A stretch of 64,000 bases of DNA from Methanobrevibacter sp. (GCF_017406825.1 NZ_JAFQXT010000003.1:1-64000), one strand, 5' to 3'; shown: positions 27,826-37,137, numbered from the stretch's first letter. Notes: a model not told the origin generated them from the sequence alone. Made by a program: numbers and translations.

Positions 27826-29244
27826 TCATCTTTGTGAAAGTTTCCTGTAATCTGACCTATAGATAAAGAGAAGGTTTTTATTATTTTTTATGGCCAAATC
27901 ATAAACATCTGTGTAATCTTTATGGAATTCATGAGGTACGGTTATTTTTTTTGAAATTGACAAACCCACATCCCCGGTTAAAATGAGATTGCAGTCAAGG
28001 GTATTTAGATAGTCCGCCAACTTTTCCTCATCAATTTCTTCGCAGGTAATCCCATAGTCTCCACCGACGGATACGTAATAGTCATTTAAATCATTAATCA
28101 TGTTAATTGATTCTTTTATTGACTGCGTATTTAATCCGGGATTGATTTCTTCAATGATTATTGAGTTTTCAACCGTTTTCTTATCGGTTCTGCCAGGTAT
28201 TCCCTTATAATTTTCAAGTCCTGAAATTATTTTTTCAGTATCAATTTCTAGACTAAGGCAGGTTAGGACGACTCCCAAAACATTACTCATATGGTGCGGG
28301 CCCGGTGCAAAGCATTTCAGTCGAATTTCACCTGAAATCATATTGTCGTTAACGGTTTTAACGTCCCTGTATTCCAGTTCTGCGGATGTCTGGTTCAAGT
28401 CATATTCCACTTTCCTGATAAATAGATTTGATGAAGAGTCGTTCAATGAGAATGTATTTGTTTTTTCATGTTTGATGTCGCTGTAATATTCATCAAATGC
28501 CTCTTTTTGAATGCAGACGCATTTGCATCTGAACACTTGTTTTTTGGCTTCAGAAGCACTGCTTCTGCCTTTGGAAATAGGATAATCCTCTGCAATATTC
28601 AACAGAAGGCCGACGTCCCCTATGCCGCTCACTCCTAATGATGACTCGAAGATGGCGCAGTTATATTTCCTATGGTTTGTTCTTTCAACAACACCGTCAG
28701 CTATTTTGCAGATGGGGTTTGCGACTTTATAGGCTAAATCGACGGTTTCCTTAATGTTTGCCGGAGCAATTGAGATGTTCTTTTTTAAAATGAGTTCATT
28801 TTTGTCTTCATAGAGGTAAGCGCCAAGGCTTGATAAAATCAGCGGGTTTTCATCTAGAAGTATTTCTTTAAGCATAAAGACTGAAGTTGTTTTTCCCTTG
28901 ACTCCGGTCACTTCAATTTTTACAATATCATCTGCCCAATCGTTTAGAAGATCCTTGATGGCCTCGTGATGACTTTTGAATGCATAATTCAAATCGGGAT
29001 TGTATGATTTTATCTCATCGAAGCTTAAAGGCATGTGTATTGGATATATTACGCACATACCCCCTTTATAATTGGCTAAATCCTCAAGCTGAATTAATTC
29101 AACGTCGTATATCTCAAGCATCCTTTTATCTATGTCGTTTAAAGTATTGTAAAGGTCGAAAGCAAGTACATTTTTGCCTTTTTTTGCCAGGCTGTTGGCT
29201 ATTTTAACGCCGCCATGTGTCAAATCAATTACAAGATTATTCAT
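27826..29244 (-). CDS. cfbE: Mur ligase-like coenzyme F430 synthase
   Basis: A 472-residue MurD/MurF-type ATP ligase. The P-loop VTGVKGKTTSVFML is at residues 112-125; later blocks include FESSLGVSGIGDVGLL and GPHHMSNVLGV, the Mur-ligase ATP/central pattern, and PGRTDKK. Methanogens have one such ligase, CfbE, that closes the carbocyclic ring in F430 biosynthesis, the prosthetic group of methyl-CoM reductase. Nearness of hemC supports tetrapyrrole work. It overlaps the preceding NAD kinase gene by eight bases. Another Mur ligase (pseudomurein) is the main alternative. Confidence 0.75.
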   Translation of the reverse strand: MNNLVIDLTHGGVKIANSLAKKGKNVLAFDLYNTLNDIDKRMLEIYDVELIQLEDLANYKGGMCVIYPIHMPLSFDEIKSYNPDLNYAFKSHHEAIKDLLNDWADDIVKIEVTGVKGKTTSVFMLKEILLDENPLILSSLGAYLYEDKNELILKKNISIAPANIKETVDLAYKVANPICKIADGVVERTNHRKYNCAIFESSLGVSGIGDVGLLLNIAEDYPISKGRSSASEAKKQVFRCKCVCIQKEAFDEYYSDIKHEKTNTFSLNDSSSNLFIRKVEYDLNQTSAELEYRDVKTVNDNMISGEIRLKCFAPGPHHMSNVLGVVLTCLSLEIDTEKIISGLENYKGIPGRTDKKTVENSIIIEEINPGLNTQSIKESINMINDLNDYYVSVGGDYGITCEEIDEEKLADYLNTLDCNLILTGDVGLSISKKITVPHEFHKDYTDVYDLAIKNNKNLLFIYRSDYRKLSQR

Positions 29245-31096
29245 TATTGCACCGATTGTTGGTTTCGATTCCGCCTTCTTTCAATTTGTCCTTGACTTTT
29301 TCATAGAAATATTTGCTGGAAGTTCTGATGAAGTATGCGTCCTTATTGGATTTTTTAAATTTGATTTCTTCCTCGTAATCTGCTTCTTCGGTAATCTGGC
29401 CGTCCATAACAAATACTGCACTTTTACCTTTTTTAAGTAGTTTGACAGTAATCTCACTGTCGTCAGATACAACAAAAGGCCTTACGCCCAGTTTATATGG
29501 ACAGATTGGTATTATGACGAATCCCGCAACTTTCGGATCGACAATAGGTCCTCCTGCAGACATGGAGTAAGCTGTTGAACCGCTAGGTGTGGAGACAATC
29601 AGTCCGTCTGCACGGACCTCTTCAATGATTCCTCCGTCAACTCTGATTTCAAAGTGAAGCATTTTTGCAGGTTTGTTTGTCATCACAACAACCTCATTCA
29701 TTGCTGTGAAATCGTGATTGTCGTGGGATACTACAAGCCTTGTCCTTTTTTCTTTGTAATAGTTTCCTTTTAAAATCTCATGCAGGGCATTGAATGTGTC
29801 TTTAACTTCAATTTCTGTTAAAAATCCAACGGTTCCCATGTTGATTCCAAAGATTGGTATTTCAGGTTTTAGCCTTGATTGGGCTCTTAGGAGCGTGCCG
29901 TCTCCACCCAAAATGGTGGCCATGTCGCATTCAAAATCAAATAGGTCCTGGGACAATTTAGCGTAATCTATGTTAAAATCAATATCGTCAAGCATATCTG
30001 CAATTTCAGGGTAAATTTCTTTTGTCTCTTCAATTATCTCATTCAATTTTGGATTTTGCCTAAGTTCAATGAGTTTATCAGATAATTGCTTCTCGATAAC
30101 TACTTCACAGCCATTGGTCAGAATGTAATCAATCAGTTTGGCGGAAAAGAGAATTGGTTTGTCCTGGTCTATTCTTGAGATAATTCCGATTTTGCCGATG
30201 ACGTCCACCTGATTGTCATTCAGGATATCAATGATCTGCTGGTGCATTTCCCTGTTATTTGCAGCCACAACAATGCTTTTTTCATAGATGCTTAGGACAT
30301 TGTCCAGTTCATGGCCGTATTTGTCGGTAATTATGCATCCCACTTCATCGAGGATTAATTTTCCTGCGGCTATGTCTATTATTCTGCTTCCCCTCAAATC
30401 GAGAAACGCATCATATCTTCCACTTGCAACATAGGAAAGTTCCAGAACAACACTTCCAAGCACTCTCATGCGCCTTGCACGGTCAACAAGTTTGGATGCT
30501 TCTGATGTTCCGCTTTTAGTGAATCCTCCAAGGGTCATCTTATTTATTTTCACATTATCGCTCGGAATCAACTTTTCATTGTTTAAATGACATCCTTTAC
30601 CTTTCTCCGCTTCGATAAAGTTACCGTTGGCCAGGTTGTATACAAAACCCAGTTCCACGTCATTCAATGTTGCGAGCCTTCCCTGATTCACTTCCGCAAT
30701 CGCAATTGATATGGCATATGCGGGGATTTCCTTAATCGCATTGCTTGTTCCGTCAATCGGGTCAATTAGAAAAATGAATTTTGGAGTTTCTTCTTCGGTC
30801 AAGTCGGTACGTTTCAGTTCATGGGATAATTTGATGATTCTTTTTGTACCCTTGCCCAGTTTCAACTCTCCGATTTCTTCACTGATCAGATAGGATAATA
30901 CGTCTGCATTCTTTAGAATGTTAACAATCTTTTCTTCAGCAATCTGGTCGATATAGGAGGTGGGGGTGCCGTCTGCACCGATTTTTATTTCAGTTCCTCC
31001 AAGCTGTGTTCCTGCATATTCCCTTACGGCAGGACCGACTTCCTTAATAATTTTATTTGCCAATCTTTTAGCAATTTTTTTTGTTTCACGATCCAT
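29237..31096 (-). CDS. Bifunctional NADP phosphatase/NAD kinase
   Basis: A 619-residue fusion known from methanogens (MJ0917 type). Residues 1-290 are an inositol-monophosphatase-fold domain with the metal motif DPIDGTSNA at 112-120 and an ISEEIGE block near 71. Residues 300-619 are an NAD kinase with GGDGT at 397-401 and the later STPSGSTAYSMSAGGPIV block. The kinase makes NADP and the phosphatase removes the same phosphate, so one chain sets the NAD/NADP balance. It begins one base after pdaD and overlaps cfbE. Confidence 0.92.
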   Translation of the reverse strand: MDRETKKIAKRLANKIIKEVGPAVREYAGTQLGGTEIKIGADGTPTSYIDQIAEEKIVNILKNADVLSYLISEEIGELKLGKGTKRIIKLSHELKRTDLTEEETPKFIFLIDPIDGTSNAIKEIPAYAISIAIAEVNQGRLATLNDVELGFVYNLANGNFIEAEKGKGCHLNNEKLIPSDNVKINKMTLGGFTKSGTSEASKLVDRARRMRVLGSVVLELSYVASGRYDAFLDLRGSRIIDIAAGKLILDEVGCIITDKYGHELDNVLSIYEKSIVVAANNREMHQQIIDILNDNQVDVIGKIGIISRIDQDKPILFSAKLIDYILTNGCEVVIEKQLSDKLIELRQNPKLNEIIEETKEIYPEIADMLDDIDFNIDYAKLSQDLFDFECDMATILGGDGTLLRAQSRLKPEIPIFGINMGTVGFLTEIEVKDTFNALHEILKGNYYKEKRTRLVVSHDNHDFTAMNEVVVMTNKPAKMLHFEIRVDGGIIEEVRADGLIVSTPSGSTAYSMSAGGPIVDPKVAGFVIIPICPYKLGVRPFVVSDDSEITVKLLKKGKSAVFVMDGQITEEADYEEEIKFKKSNKDAYFIRTSSKYFYEKVKDKLKEGGIETNNRCNNE

Positions 31097-31097
31097 A

Positions 31098-31559
31098 TTA
31101 TCCCTCTATGATTTTGTCGTCTAGATAAACCACTGATGATACGGCGGATGAGATGTTTTTGACAGTTGCAGAGGAATATTCCACTATCAGTTCTTTAATT
31201 TCAACGTTCCGTTTATCCATCATGTATCTGACCATATCTTCAGCTTCATTAATTACTTCATCATGATTCCTGTTAATTCCTGTTGTTTCAACAACACAGC
31301 CTAATTCTTCTCCAATAGCCACTGCAATAACAGCGATTATTTCATCACCGGGATTATCTGAAGTCACTTCGGACAAAACGCAATTCACCATAGCGCCCGC
31401 TTTGAGTTTCGGCAATTCGGTTACTTGCGTATTTGATGCAAGCATGCTGGATACTTTTATCAGATTGACATCACCTATTCCAGCACTGCTCAGCGCATTG
31501 TCAAATGCGTTCAATTTTGTTGGTCCTTCATCATGTCCGGATACGATAGCTATTTTCAT
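31098..31559 (-). CDS. pdaD: Pyruvoyl-dependent arginine decarboxylase
   Basis: A 153-residue proenzyme, the length of the archaeal PvlArgDC. It self-cleaves between Ser37 and Ser38 of LIKVSSML to form the pyruvoyl group, then converts arginine to agmatine. Family blocks include GIGDVNLIKVSSMLAS, GAMVNCVLSE and GEELGCVVETTG. It leads an operon with NAD kinase and cfbE. Divergently placed eIF-5A and agmatinase use agmatine-derived polyamine, giving a functional neighbourhood. Confidence 0.93.
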   Translation of the reverse strand: MKIAIVSGHDEGPTKLNAFDNALSSAGIGDVNLIKVSSMLASNTQVTELPKLKAGAMVNCVLSEVTSDNPGDEIIAVIAVAIGEELGCVVETTGINRNHDEVINEAEDMVRYMMDKRNVEIKELIVEYSSATVKNISSAVSSVVYLDDKIIEG

Positions 31560-31679
31560 TTTATCACTTATTTATTTAATATGTATGTTAATGTATTTAA
31601 TTATTTAATAAACGAATACTTTAAATAAAATGGAAAAGATAGTTTATAATAATCTAATAATATTCCTTATTATAAGATT

Positions 31680-31693
31680 AAAAACCGGTTTTT
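31680..31693. promoter_or_regulatory. Palindrome upstream of eIF-5A
   Basis: AAAAACCGGTTTTT is a perfect 14-bp palindrome 21 bp before the eIF-5A start, next to a TATATAAA stretch. Being so close to the start it may be in the leader. Possible operator; weak evidence. Confidence 0.3.
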
Positions 31694-31714
31694 ATATAAA
31701 ATGGAGGAAAATTA

Positions 31715-32110
31715 ATGTCAACAAAAGTTGTAGAAATTAAAACATTGAAAGTTGGAAAATACATCGTTTTAGGAGGAGAAGCTTGTAAAATTATCAGTTA
31801 CACCACTTCATCTCCAGGTAAACACGGTGCAGCTAAAGCAAGAATTGAAGCTGTAGGTGTTTTCGATAATCAAAAAAGAAGTTTAGTTAAACCTGTAGAT
31901 AACAAAGTAGATATCCCTATCATCGATAAAAGATTAGGACAAGTTATTTCCATTCAAGGAGACACTGTTCAAATTATGGATATGGAAAATTACGATACTA
32001 TTGAATTACCAATGCCTGAAGACTTGAAAGATGCTATTGTCGAAGGTATTGAAGTTGAATATATTGTTGCTATGGGAAATATGAAAATAATGAGAACTAG
32101 AGGATCATAA
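31715..32110 (+). CDS. eif5A: Translation factor aIF-5A
   Basis: Archaeal homologue of eIF-5A/EF-P, 131 residues, an N-terminal SH3-like domain and a C-terminal OB domain. The hypusine site is Lys36 in [10 protein letters not shown]. It relieves ribosome stalling at difficult peptides. Start follows GGAGG. It lies divergent from pdaD, which makes agmatine, the likely hypusine precursor in archaea, and upstream of agmatinase in the same direction. Confidence 0.96.
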   Translation: MSTKVVEIKTLKVGKYIVLGGEACKIISYTTSSPGKHGAAKARIEAVGVFDNQKRSLVKPVDNKVDIPIIDKRLGQVISIQGDTVQIMDMENYDTIELPMPEDLKDAIVEGIEVEYIVAMGNMKIMRTRGS

Positions 32111-32143
32111 GTTCTCTTATTTATTTTCCTTTTTAGATTCATT

Positions 32144-33010
32144 ATGCTTTTAAATACTTACGAACCATGGAAATTTGCATTTTCAGCAGAAACTGATGAT
32201 TTAAAAGAAAATTCATTTGGGATAATCGGAGTTCCATTTGACAGCACTACTTCTTATCATTCCGGTGCACGTTCAGGACCAATTGTTGTGCGCGAAGCAT
32301 CATTTGGTTTTGAAAAATACAATACTGTTTTTAATAAAGATTTGACAACCGTTTTCTATGATTTCGGGGATGTCAATGTTGTTCCAGGAAACTGCCAGGC
32401 AACTTGTGAAATAGTTGAAAACACGGTCAGTGAACTTTTAAACCTGAATCTCAAACCTATAATAATAGGAGGAGAGCATTCCGCTTCAATCGGCGCCATC
32501 AAAGCATTAAGTGAAAAATATGATAAGTTAACCGTGATACATTTGGATGCGCATCGTGATTTAGCTTTCGAGTTCATAGGCGAGAAATATTCACACGCCA
32601 CAGTCATGAGACGGGCTCATGAAAACGGAGTCGATATAGTTCAAATCGGAATCAGGTCCTCATCTGCGGATGAAGAGGAATATGTAAAATCAACATACAA
32701 CATTCAGACATTTAAAAACAAGGCCGTCCACAAGCATATGGATGAAATAGAGTATTTCTTAATCAATATTGATACTCCTATCTACATTTCAATAGATATG
32801 GATGTAGTGGACCCGGCATTTGCGCCGAATGTGGGCAATCCAACACCCGGAGGACTATTCATTTCTGAAATCGAGACAATCATAGAGGCATTGTCCCATA
32901 AGGATGTTGTCGGTTTGGATGTTGTCGAAACGGCCAGTGACAGACTCGGTGACAACACTGCAGTTGTTGCGGCTAAAATAATCTATGACTTTTTAACCCT
33001 AATCGAATAA
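32144..33010 (+). CDS. speB: Agmatinase
   Basis: Ureohydrolase of 288 residues converting agmatine to putrescine and urea. The binuclear manganese ligands are in GGEHSASIGAI, HLDAHRDL and SIDMDVVDPAFAP, all family-typical. It follows eIF-5A by 33 bases and is probably co-transcribed. With pdaD across the divergent promoter it completes a short arginine-to-putrescine path supporting polyamine and hypusine formation. No clear ribosome site before the ATG. Confidence 0.93.
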   Translation: MLLNTYEPWKFAFSAETDDLKENSFGIIGVPFDSTTSYHSGARSGPIVVREASFGFEKYNTVFNKDLTTVFYDFGDVNVVPGNCQATCEIVENTVSELLNLNLKPIIIGGEHSASIGAIKALSEKYDKLTVIHLDAHRDLAFEFIGEKYSHATVMRRAHENGVDIVQIGIRSSSADEEEYVKSTYNIQTFKNKAVHKHMDEIEYFLINIDTPIYISIDMDVVDPAFAPNVGNPTPGGLFISEIETIIEALSHKDVVGLDVVETASDRLGDNTAVVAAKIIYDFLTLIE

Positions 33011-33090
33011 TACTTCATTTTCAATTCTGATTACTGTTAAAAAAATTATAGTTAAATTTAATACTACTTTTTTTCAAAAATAATACTATC

Positions 33091-33114
33091 TCAGAAAAAA
33101 CATATTTTTTCTGA
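33091..33114 (+). promoter_or_regulatory. A/T hairpin in the leader of the purine permease gene
   Basis: TCAGAAAAAA (33091-33100), loop CATA, TTTTTTCTGA (33105-33114), only two bases before the GAGGTG ribosome site of the permease. Could terminate speB or influence translation. No purine riboswitch core seen. Confidence 0.4.
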
Positions 33115-33125
33115 AGAGGTGTTAT

Positions 33126-34463
33126 ATGTTGGACAATTTTTTTAAATTAAAGGAAAATGGAACTGATTTTAAAACTGAAATTCTAGCAGGTATCACCACA
33201 TTTCTTGCAATGGCTTACATTTTAGGTGTAAACCCAGTAATCTTGGCTGATGGTGGAATGCCTGCAACCGGAGTATTCTTTGCTACCGCAGTTGCTTCCG
33301 GTATAGCATGTATAATTATGGGGCTAGTTGCTAAATATCCAGTCGGATTAGCTCCAGGTATGGGACTAAATGCATTGTTTACATACACAATCATTTTAAC
33401 TATGGGTAACACTTGGGAAACTGCGCTTGCAGCAGTATTCATTTCAAGCATAATCTTCTTAATCATTACTGTTTCAGGATTAAGGGAAGCTATTTTGAAC
33501 ATCATTCCTCTTGATTTGAAACTTGGTATTGGTGCGGCTATCGGATTCTTCCTGGCATTCCTTGGTCTTAAAGGTGCAGGAATTATTGTGTCCGACCCAT
33601 CAACTTATGTTGCAATGGGCAGCCTCGTTGCTGCTCCAGCGCTTCTTGCATTGATTGGTGTTATAATAACTCTAATCTTATATGTAAGGAAATTCCCTGC
33701 TGCAGTATTTGTCGGTTTGGTCATAACTGCAATCATTGGTGTAATATTCACAGCACTCGGATATGGTACAGGAGACATTTTAATGCCTGCTGTTCCGGCA
33801 CAGTTCATTACAACCAGTTTTGACTTGTCATTATTTGCAGGATTCACCAGAGGATTCGGACAACTCTTTACAAACATTCCAAACTTGATAATGATGCTGT
33901 TCTCCTTAGTATTCGTAACATTCTTCGATACAACAGGAACATTGATGGCATTAGGTAGACAATGTGGATTTATTGATGAAGAAGGTCAGGCTGTGGGTAT
34001 TGAAAATGCATTCTTAGCAGATGCAGTTGGCGGTATTGTCGGTGCAATCTTCGGTACAAGTACTGTTACAGCATATGTTGAAAGTGCAACTGGTATCGGT
34101 CTCGGCGGTAAAACAGGTTTAACCGCAATCGTAACCGGTATATTATTCATATTATCAATATTCTTCGCACCATTGGTATTAGGATTATTCACATCTCCGG
34201 TTACCTGTGCGGCGCTTGTTATTGTGGGTATATTGATGATTGTACAATTAAAAGAAGTCGAATGGGACAATTTAGTTGTTGCGGCATCAGTATTCATAAC
34301 CATTATCATGATGATCTTAACCTACTCAATTTCATTAGGTATCGCTTGGGGATTCGTTATTTACGCAATCGGAAGCCTTGCCAGCGGAAAAATAAAAGAG
34401 TTAGGTTGGGGTATGTGGATACTGGTTATTGTATTTATAATATACCTGTTCTTCGGACTTTAG
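33126..34463 (+). CDS. NCS2 family purine permease (AzgA-like)
   Basis: Membrane transporter of 445 residues with about 12-14 helices. The N-terminal LKENGTDFKTEILAGITTFL and AYILGVNP are the AzgA signature, and APGMGLNALFTY, FVTFFDTTGTLMALG and GTSTVTAYVESATGI are conserved substrate-site blocks. The branch imports adenine, guanine or hypoxanthine with protons. An adenine deaminase gene lies 5.6 kb downstream. GAGGTG precedes the ATG. A hairpin terminator begins at its own stop codon. Confidence 0.9.
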   Translation: MLDNFFKLKENGTDFKTEILAGITTFLAMAYILGVNPVILADGGMPATGVFFATAVASGIACIIMGLVAKYPVGLAPGMGLNALFTYTIILTMGNTWETALAAVFISSIIFLIITVSGLREAILNIIPLDLKLGIGAAIGFFLAFLGLKGAGIIVSDPSTYVAMGSLVAAPALLALIGVIITLILYVRKFPAAVFVGLVITAIIGVIFTALGYGTGDILMPAVPAQFITTSFDLSLFAGFTRGFGQLFTNIPNLIMMLFSLVFVTFFDTTGTLMALGRQCGFIDEEGQAVGIENAFLADAVGGIVGAIFGTSTVTAYVESATGIGLGGKTGLTAIVTGILFILSIFFAPLVLGLFTSPVTCAALVIVGILMIVQLKEVEWDNLVVAASVFITIIMMILTYSISLGIAWGFVIYAIGSLASGKIKELGWGMWILVIVFIIYLFFGL

Positions 34464-34500
34464 ACTCATAAACCATGAGTCTAACTTTTTTTTATTTTTT
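34461..34500. terminator. Terminator between purine permease and HTH gene
   Basis: TAGACTCAT (34461-34469, including the stop codon), loop AAACC, ATGAGTCTA (34475-34483), then a long T-rich tract. The nine-pair stem serves the permease and possibly the convergent HTH gene. Confidence 0.7.
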
Positions 34501-34507
34501 TTTAAAA

Positions 34508-34786
34508 TTAGTCTTTATAATCTTTTTCTACTTTATCCAGATAATATTTGCCTTTATCTGTGATACTATAGAATCTGTATCTTTTGTCTTCCTCATTAAG
34601 ACATTCTACTAACTCTGCATCCTTTAAAGTCTTTAGGTATTTTGAGACATGATTGCTGTTATCTCCAATATCCTTGCTGATCTTTGAAGGTATCTTATCT
34701 TCCTTTTCTAAAGATTTAAGCACGTTTATTCTTTTTTTAGAACGAGCTAGCAAAGATACGATGCTCATATCGTCTTTTTGACTCAT
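34508..34786 (-). CDS. Winged-helix (ArsR-like) transcriptional regulator
   Basis: A 92-residue single-domain regulator: SIVSLLARSKKRINVLKSLE, KIPSKISKDIGDNSNHVSKYLKTL as the recognition helices, then ELVECLNEEDKRYRFYSITDKG as wing. Typical of small archaeal ArsR/DUF-type helix-turn-helix proteins. It is divergent from the secreted-protein gene and zinc-ribbon cluster, and a 16-bp palindrome lies between them, so local control is likely. Confidence 0.85.
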   Translation of the reverse strand: MSQKDDMSIVSLLARSKKRINVLKSLEKEDKIPSKISKDIGDNSNHVSKYLKTLKDAELVECLNEEDKRYRFYSITDKGKYYLDKVEKDYKD

Positions 34787-34830
34787 GATTTTGAATATAT
34801 ATTTTGGCTATTTAATAGATATGTATATGA

Positions 34831-34846
34831 TATTAGCATGCTAATA
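34831..34846. promoter_or_regulatory. 16-bp palindrome between divergent genes
   Basis: TATTAGCATGCTAATA is perfectly self-complementary and is located 45 bp upstream of the HTH regulator and about 60 bp upstream of the secreted-protein gene. Most probably the operator of the HTH protein. Confidence 0.55.
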
Positions 34847-34906
34847 GCAATGTTTATATTATGTGTGTAACAAAAGTTATATTACCAAATAAATGAGGGG
34901 ATATTC

Positions 34907-35404
34907 ATCAAGAAGGGATGGTTACTATTAATCGTTATTTTGGCAGTAATAGCAATTACTGCAGTTAGTTCATTTGCAGCAGAAACTCAGGATTTTGATG
35001 GCCTATTCACAATGGATGTTCCGAAAGGCGAGCATTACAGTGATGCGGCTTGGTGTTTTGATAATAAGCCATTAGGCTGTGCAAAGGAATACCTAAAAGA
35101 TGATGATTCTAATGGAGTCATTGATGAGGATGAGTTTGGTGTTTACTATTATGACGACTCTCAAGTTAGTGGAGGCTACTCAAATGCTGCGGATTATTCT
35201 ATTCATGTGCTGACGACTTCATTTCTCTATAATTTTTATGAAAGTGATGGGGATATGCTGGTGTTTTATAATGACATTGGCATGACAAATCTGCCGAAAT
35301 ATGTTGTTGGCGTTAGAAATGATGATAATAGTAAAGCCGTTTTTGTCGGTGGATATGACCTTGATATGCTAAAATCATATGCAAAGACTGTTAAATTTAA
35401 ATGA
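34907..35404 (+). CDS. Secreted protein with EF-hand-like loop, unusual start
   Basis: About 165 residues. The frame upstream of the TTG at 34940 encodes KKGWLLLIVILAVIAITAVS, a typical signal peptide core ending SSFAA-ET, so translation should begin near 34907. The codon there is ATC, six bases after GAGGGG, and no in-frame ATG, GTG or TTG precedes it. Mature part has DDDSNGVIDEDEF, matching a 12-residue EF-hand calcium loop. Two cysteines (CFDNKPLGC) could pair. Function unknown. The missing start may be a sequence error or a rare non-canonical start. Confidence 0.65.
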   Translation: MKKGWLLLIVILAVIAITAVSSFAAETQDFDGLFTMDVPKGEHYSDAAWCFDNKPLGCAKEYLKDDDSNGVIDEDEFGVYYYDDSQVSGGYSNAADYSIHVLTTSFLYNFYESDGDMLVFYNDIGMTNLPKYVVGVRNDDNSKAVFVGGYDLDMLKSYAKTVKFK

Positions 35405-35412
35405 GGTAAATT

Positions 35413-35628
35413 ATGGATTTTATAGACTTTTTTGAAAATATGGGATTTGGTTTAGGTATTATCATAATCATTTTTCTTATTATAGTTGTGATAACCGTTA
35501 TTGGCACGTTTATTCCAGTTATATTTGTGGGTCTAGGAAGTTTATTGTTCATTTTGATTAAACTGATTCTAATCGGGGCCATAATTTATTTCATAGGTAA
35601 ATTTGCTAAGGATTTTATTAAAAAATGA
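35413..35628 (+). CDS. Small membrane protein, two transmembrane helices
   Basis: A 71-residue hydrophobic protein. After MDFIDFFENMGFG there are two long isoleucine/leucine-rich helices (about 14-36 and 38-62), then the basic tail KFAKDFIKK, so both ends are probably cytoplasmic. GAGGTAAATT precedes the ATG. It lies nine bases after the secreted-protein gene and ten before the next gene, implying one transcript. No family recognised. Confidence 0.7.
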   Translation: MDFIDFFENMGFGLGIIIIIFLIIVVITVIGTFIPVIFVGLGSLLFILIKLILIGAIIYFIGKFAKDFIKK

Positions 35629-35637
35629 GGTGTTAAA

Positions 35638-36189
35638 ATGTTAGTACGTAATCTAGATTTTCTATCAATTCCAAAAGAATTTTCAAAAGTGGAAATTGAT
35701 ATCTATGAAAAACAATCAATTGCATTAGTCTACATTGAAAACAAAGGATACTCTTTAGTGTTAAAAAATGATAATGACATTCAATCTGTATTCTTACTTA
35801 AAACTGATATCCTGCCACACAATGTCAATGATCACTCTGACAGGGAAGATTTCATTAATGTGCTTAAAATGTTGTTGGATAGGATTTACAGTGTTGCAGA
35901 TATTAAGGAATATGAAAAACAACACCAGGAACATGTATTTTTAAGATTAATGGACATGCTGAACGAAGGAAGCGATGTTGAAATGATTTCAGAAGAGAAC
36001 TCTAAAATCTACACTGATATCGAGAAAGGATTCATGAAACTGGAAATAGATATCATGGACAATAAAATCAATGCTTTAAACTCATCTGTTTCTGATGTTT
36101 CAAGTAACTTAGACTCAACTGTAAAGAATATTGAAGATAATGCATGGGGAAATAAAATCAAAAGAACCCTAGATCAAAATAATTGGTGA
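35638..36189 (+). CDS. Hypothetical protein, 183 residues
   Basis: Soluble protein starting MLVRNLDFLSIPKEFSKVEI. The N-terminal 95 residues look mixed alpha/beta; residues 95-183 are strongly helical with heptad-like patterns (FMKLEIDIMDNKINALNSSV), suggesting a coiled coil. No catalytic motif recognised. Start follows GAGGTGTTAAA. It is tightly packed in the zinc-ribbon cluster. Confidence 0.7.
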   Translation: MLVRNLDFLSIPKEFSKVEIDIYEKQSIALVYIENKGYSLVLKNDNDIQSVFLLKTDILPHNVNDHSDREDFINVLKMLLDRIYSVADIKEYEKQHQEHVFLRLMDMLNEGSDVEMISEENSKIYTDIEKGFMKLEIDIMDNKINALNSSVSDVSSNLDSTVKNIEDNAWGNKIKRTLDQNNW

Positions 36190-36195
36190 TAAATT

Positions 36196-37125
36196 ATGGT
36201 TAAATGTAATAATTGTGGTGCGGAAGTTGTAGGCTCTGATTTTTGCTTTAATTGTGGTGAAAAAGTCGATAAATTCGAATCTTCATCTGATATTTGCCCT
36301 AAATGCGGAACAAAAAATAATAAAAATACCAATTTCTGTGTAGAATGCGGTCATAAATTAGATAATGGCGCTTCTGTTTCATTTAAACAACAGGAATGGA
36401 ATGCTAGACGTGATGCCGTTCTTGCAAGATACGATAAACTTGCAGAAGAATTTGGAATCAAGGATGAAGATTATTTCCTAACCAGTGTAAAACGTTTTAA
36501 CATGTTAGAAGAGTCAACTTCTAAACACAAAACTATTAATAAATTGGTTTCAGGATATAATCCTAATTTATACATTGGTAATGAAACAATGATTGATGGA
36601 TTTTTCCTGATTAAAGAAAATAAATTTGTTTTCATGGAAATTGATAATAGGGATTTCGAAAAAGTAAATGCAGGAATAAACAATTTCTATTTTGATAAAA
36701 TTGTTTCAATGAGAGTAACAAAAAGACTTGGTGATGACAGCAGATATGAAGATATTACTAAAAGGGCTTGGACTTCTCCTCATGATATTCGAAGAGATCT
36801 TGAAAATAAAATTCAATCTCTTAAGGCAACTAGATTTAAGGACATGGTTGCAAACAATGATAGTGCGGACATGTTCGATAGGCTATTAATAAAATTAGTC
36901 GACAATACCTCTTATGAAATTAGATTGCCAAGCTATGAATTTGGTCAGGATTTAGTAGATTTATATGAATCTTTAAAAGATAAACCTCAAACAGTAATTG
37001 TTGAAAATCAATCTGCTGAACCTACTAAAGCACAACAATTAAAAGAATTCCAAGAATTGCTTGAAAGTGGCGCAATAACTCAAGAGGAATTTGATCAACT
37101 TAAACAGGATTTATTATTCGGATAA
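36196..37125 (+). CDS. Double zinc-ribbon protein with SHOCT-like C-terminus
   Basis: A 309-residue protein with three parts. Residues 1-53 hold two zinc ribbons (CNNCGAEVVGSDFCFNCG; CPKCGTKNNKNTNFCVECG). The middle, about 100-270, is mixed alpha/beta and may be a PH-like domain (GFFLIKENKFVFMEIDNRDF). The last 30 residues (LKEFQELLESGAITQEEFDQ) match the SHOCT oligomerisation motif. No membrane segment. It is followed at 12 bases by another zinc-ribbon gene. Probably a scaffold or regulator; function unknown. Confidence 0.78.
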   Translation: MVKCNNCGAEVVGSDFCFNCGEKVDKFESSSDICPKCGTKNNKNTNFCVECGHKLDNGASVSFKQQEWNARRDAVLARYDKLAEEFGIKDEDYFLTSVKRFNMLEESTSKHKTINKLVSGYNPNLYIGNETMIDGFFLIKENKFVFMEIDNRDFEKVNAGINNFYFDKIVSMRVTKRLGDDSRYEDITKRAWTSPHDIRRDLENKIQSLKATRFKDMVANNDSADMFDRLLIKLVDNTSYEIRLPSYEFGQDLVDLYESLKDKPQTVIVENQSAEPTKAQQLKEFQELLESGAITQEEFDQLKQDLLFG

Positions 37126-37137
37126 TCTGGTGATTAG

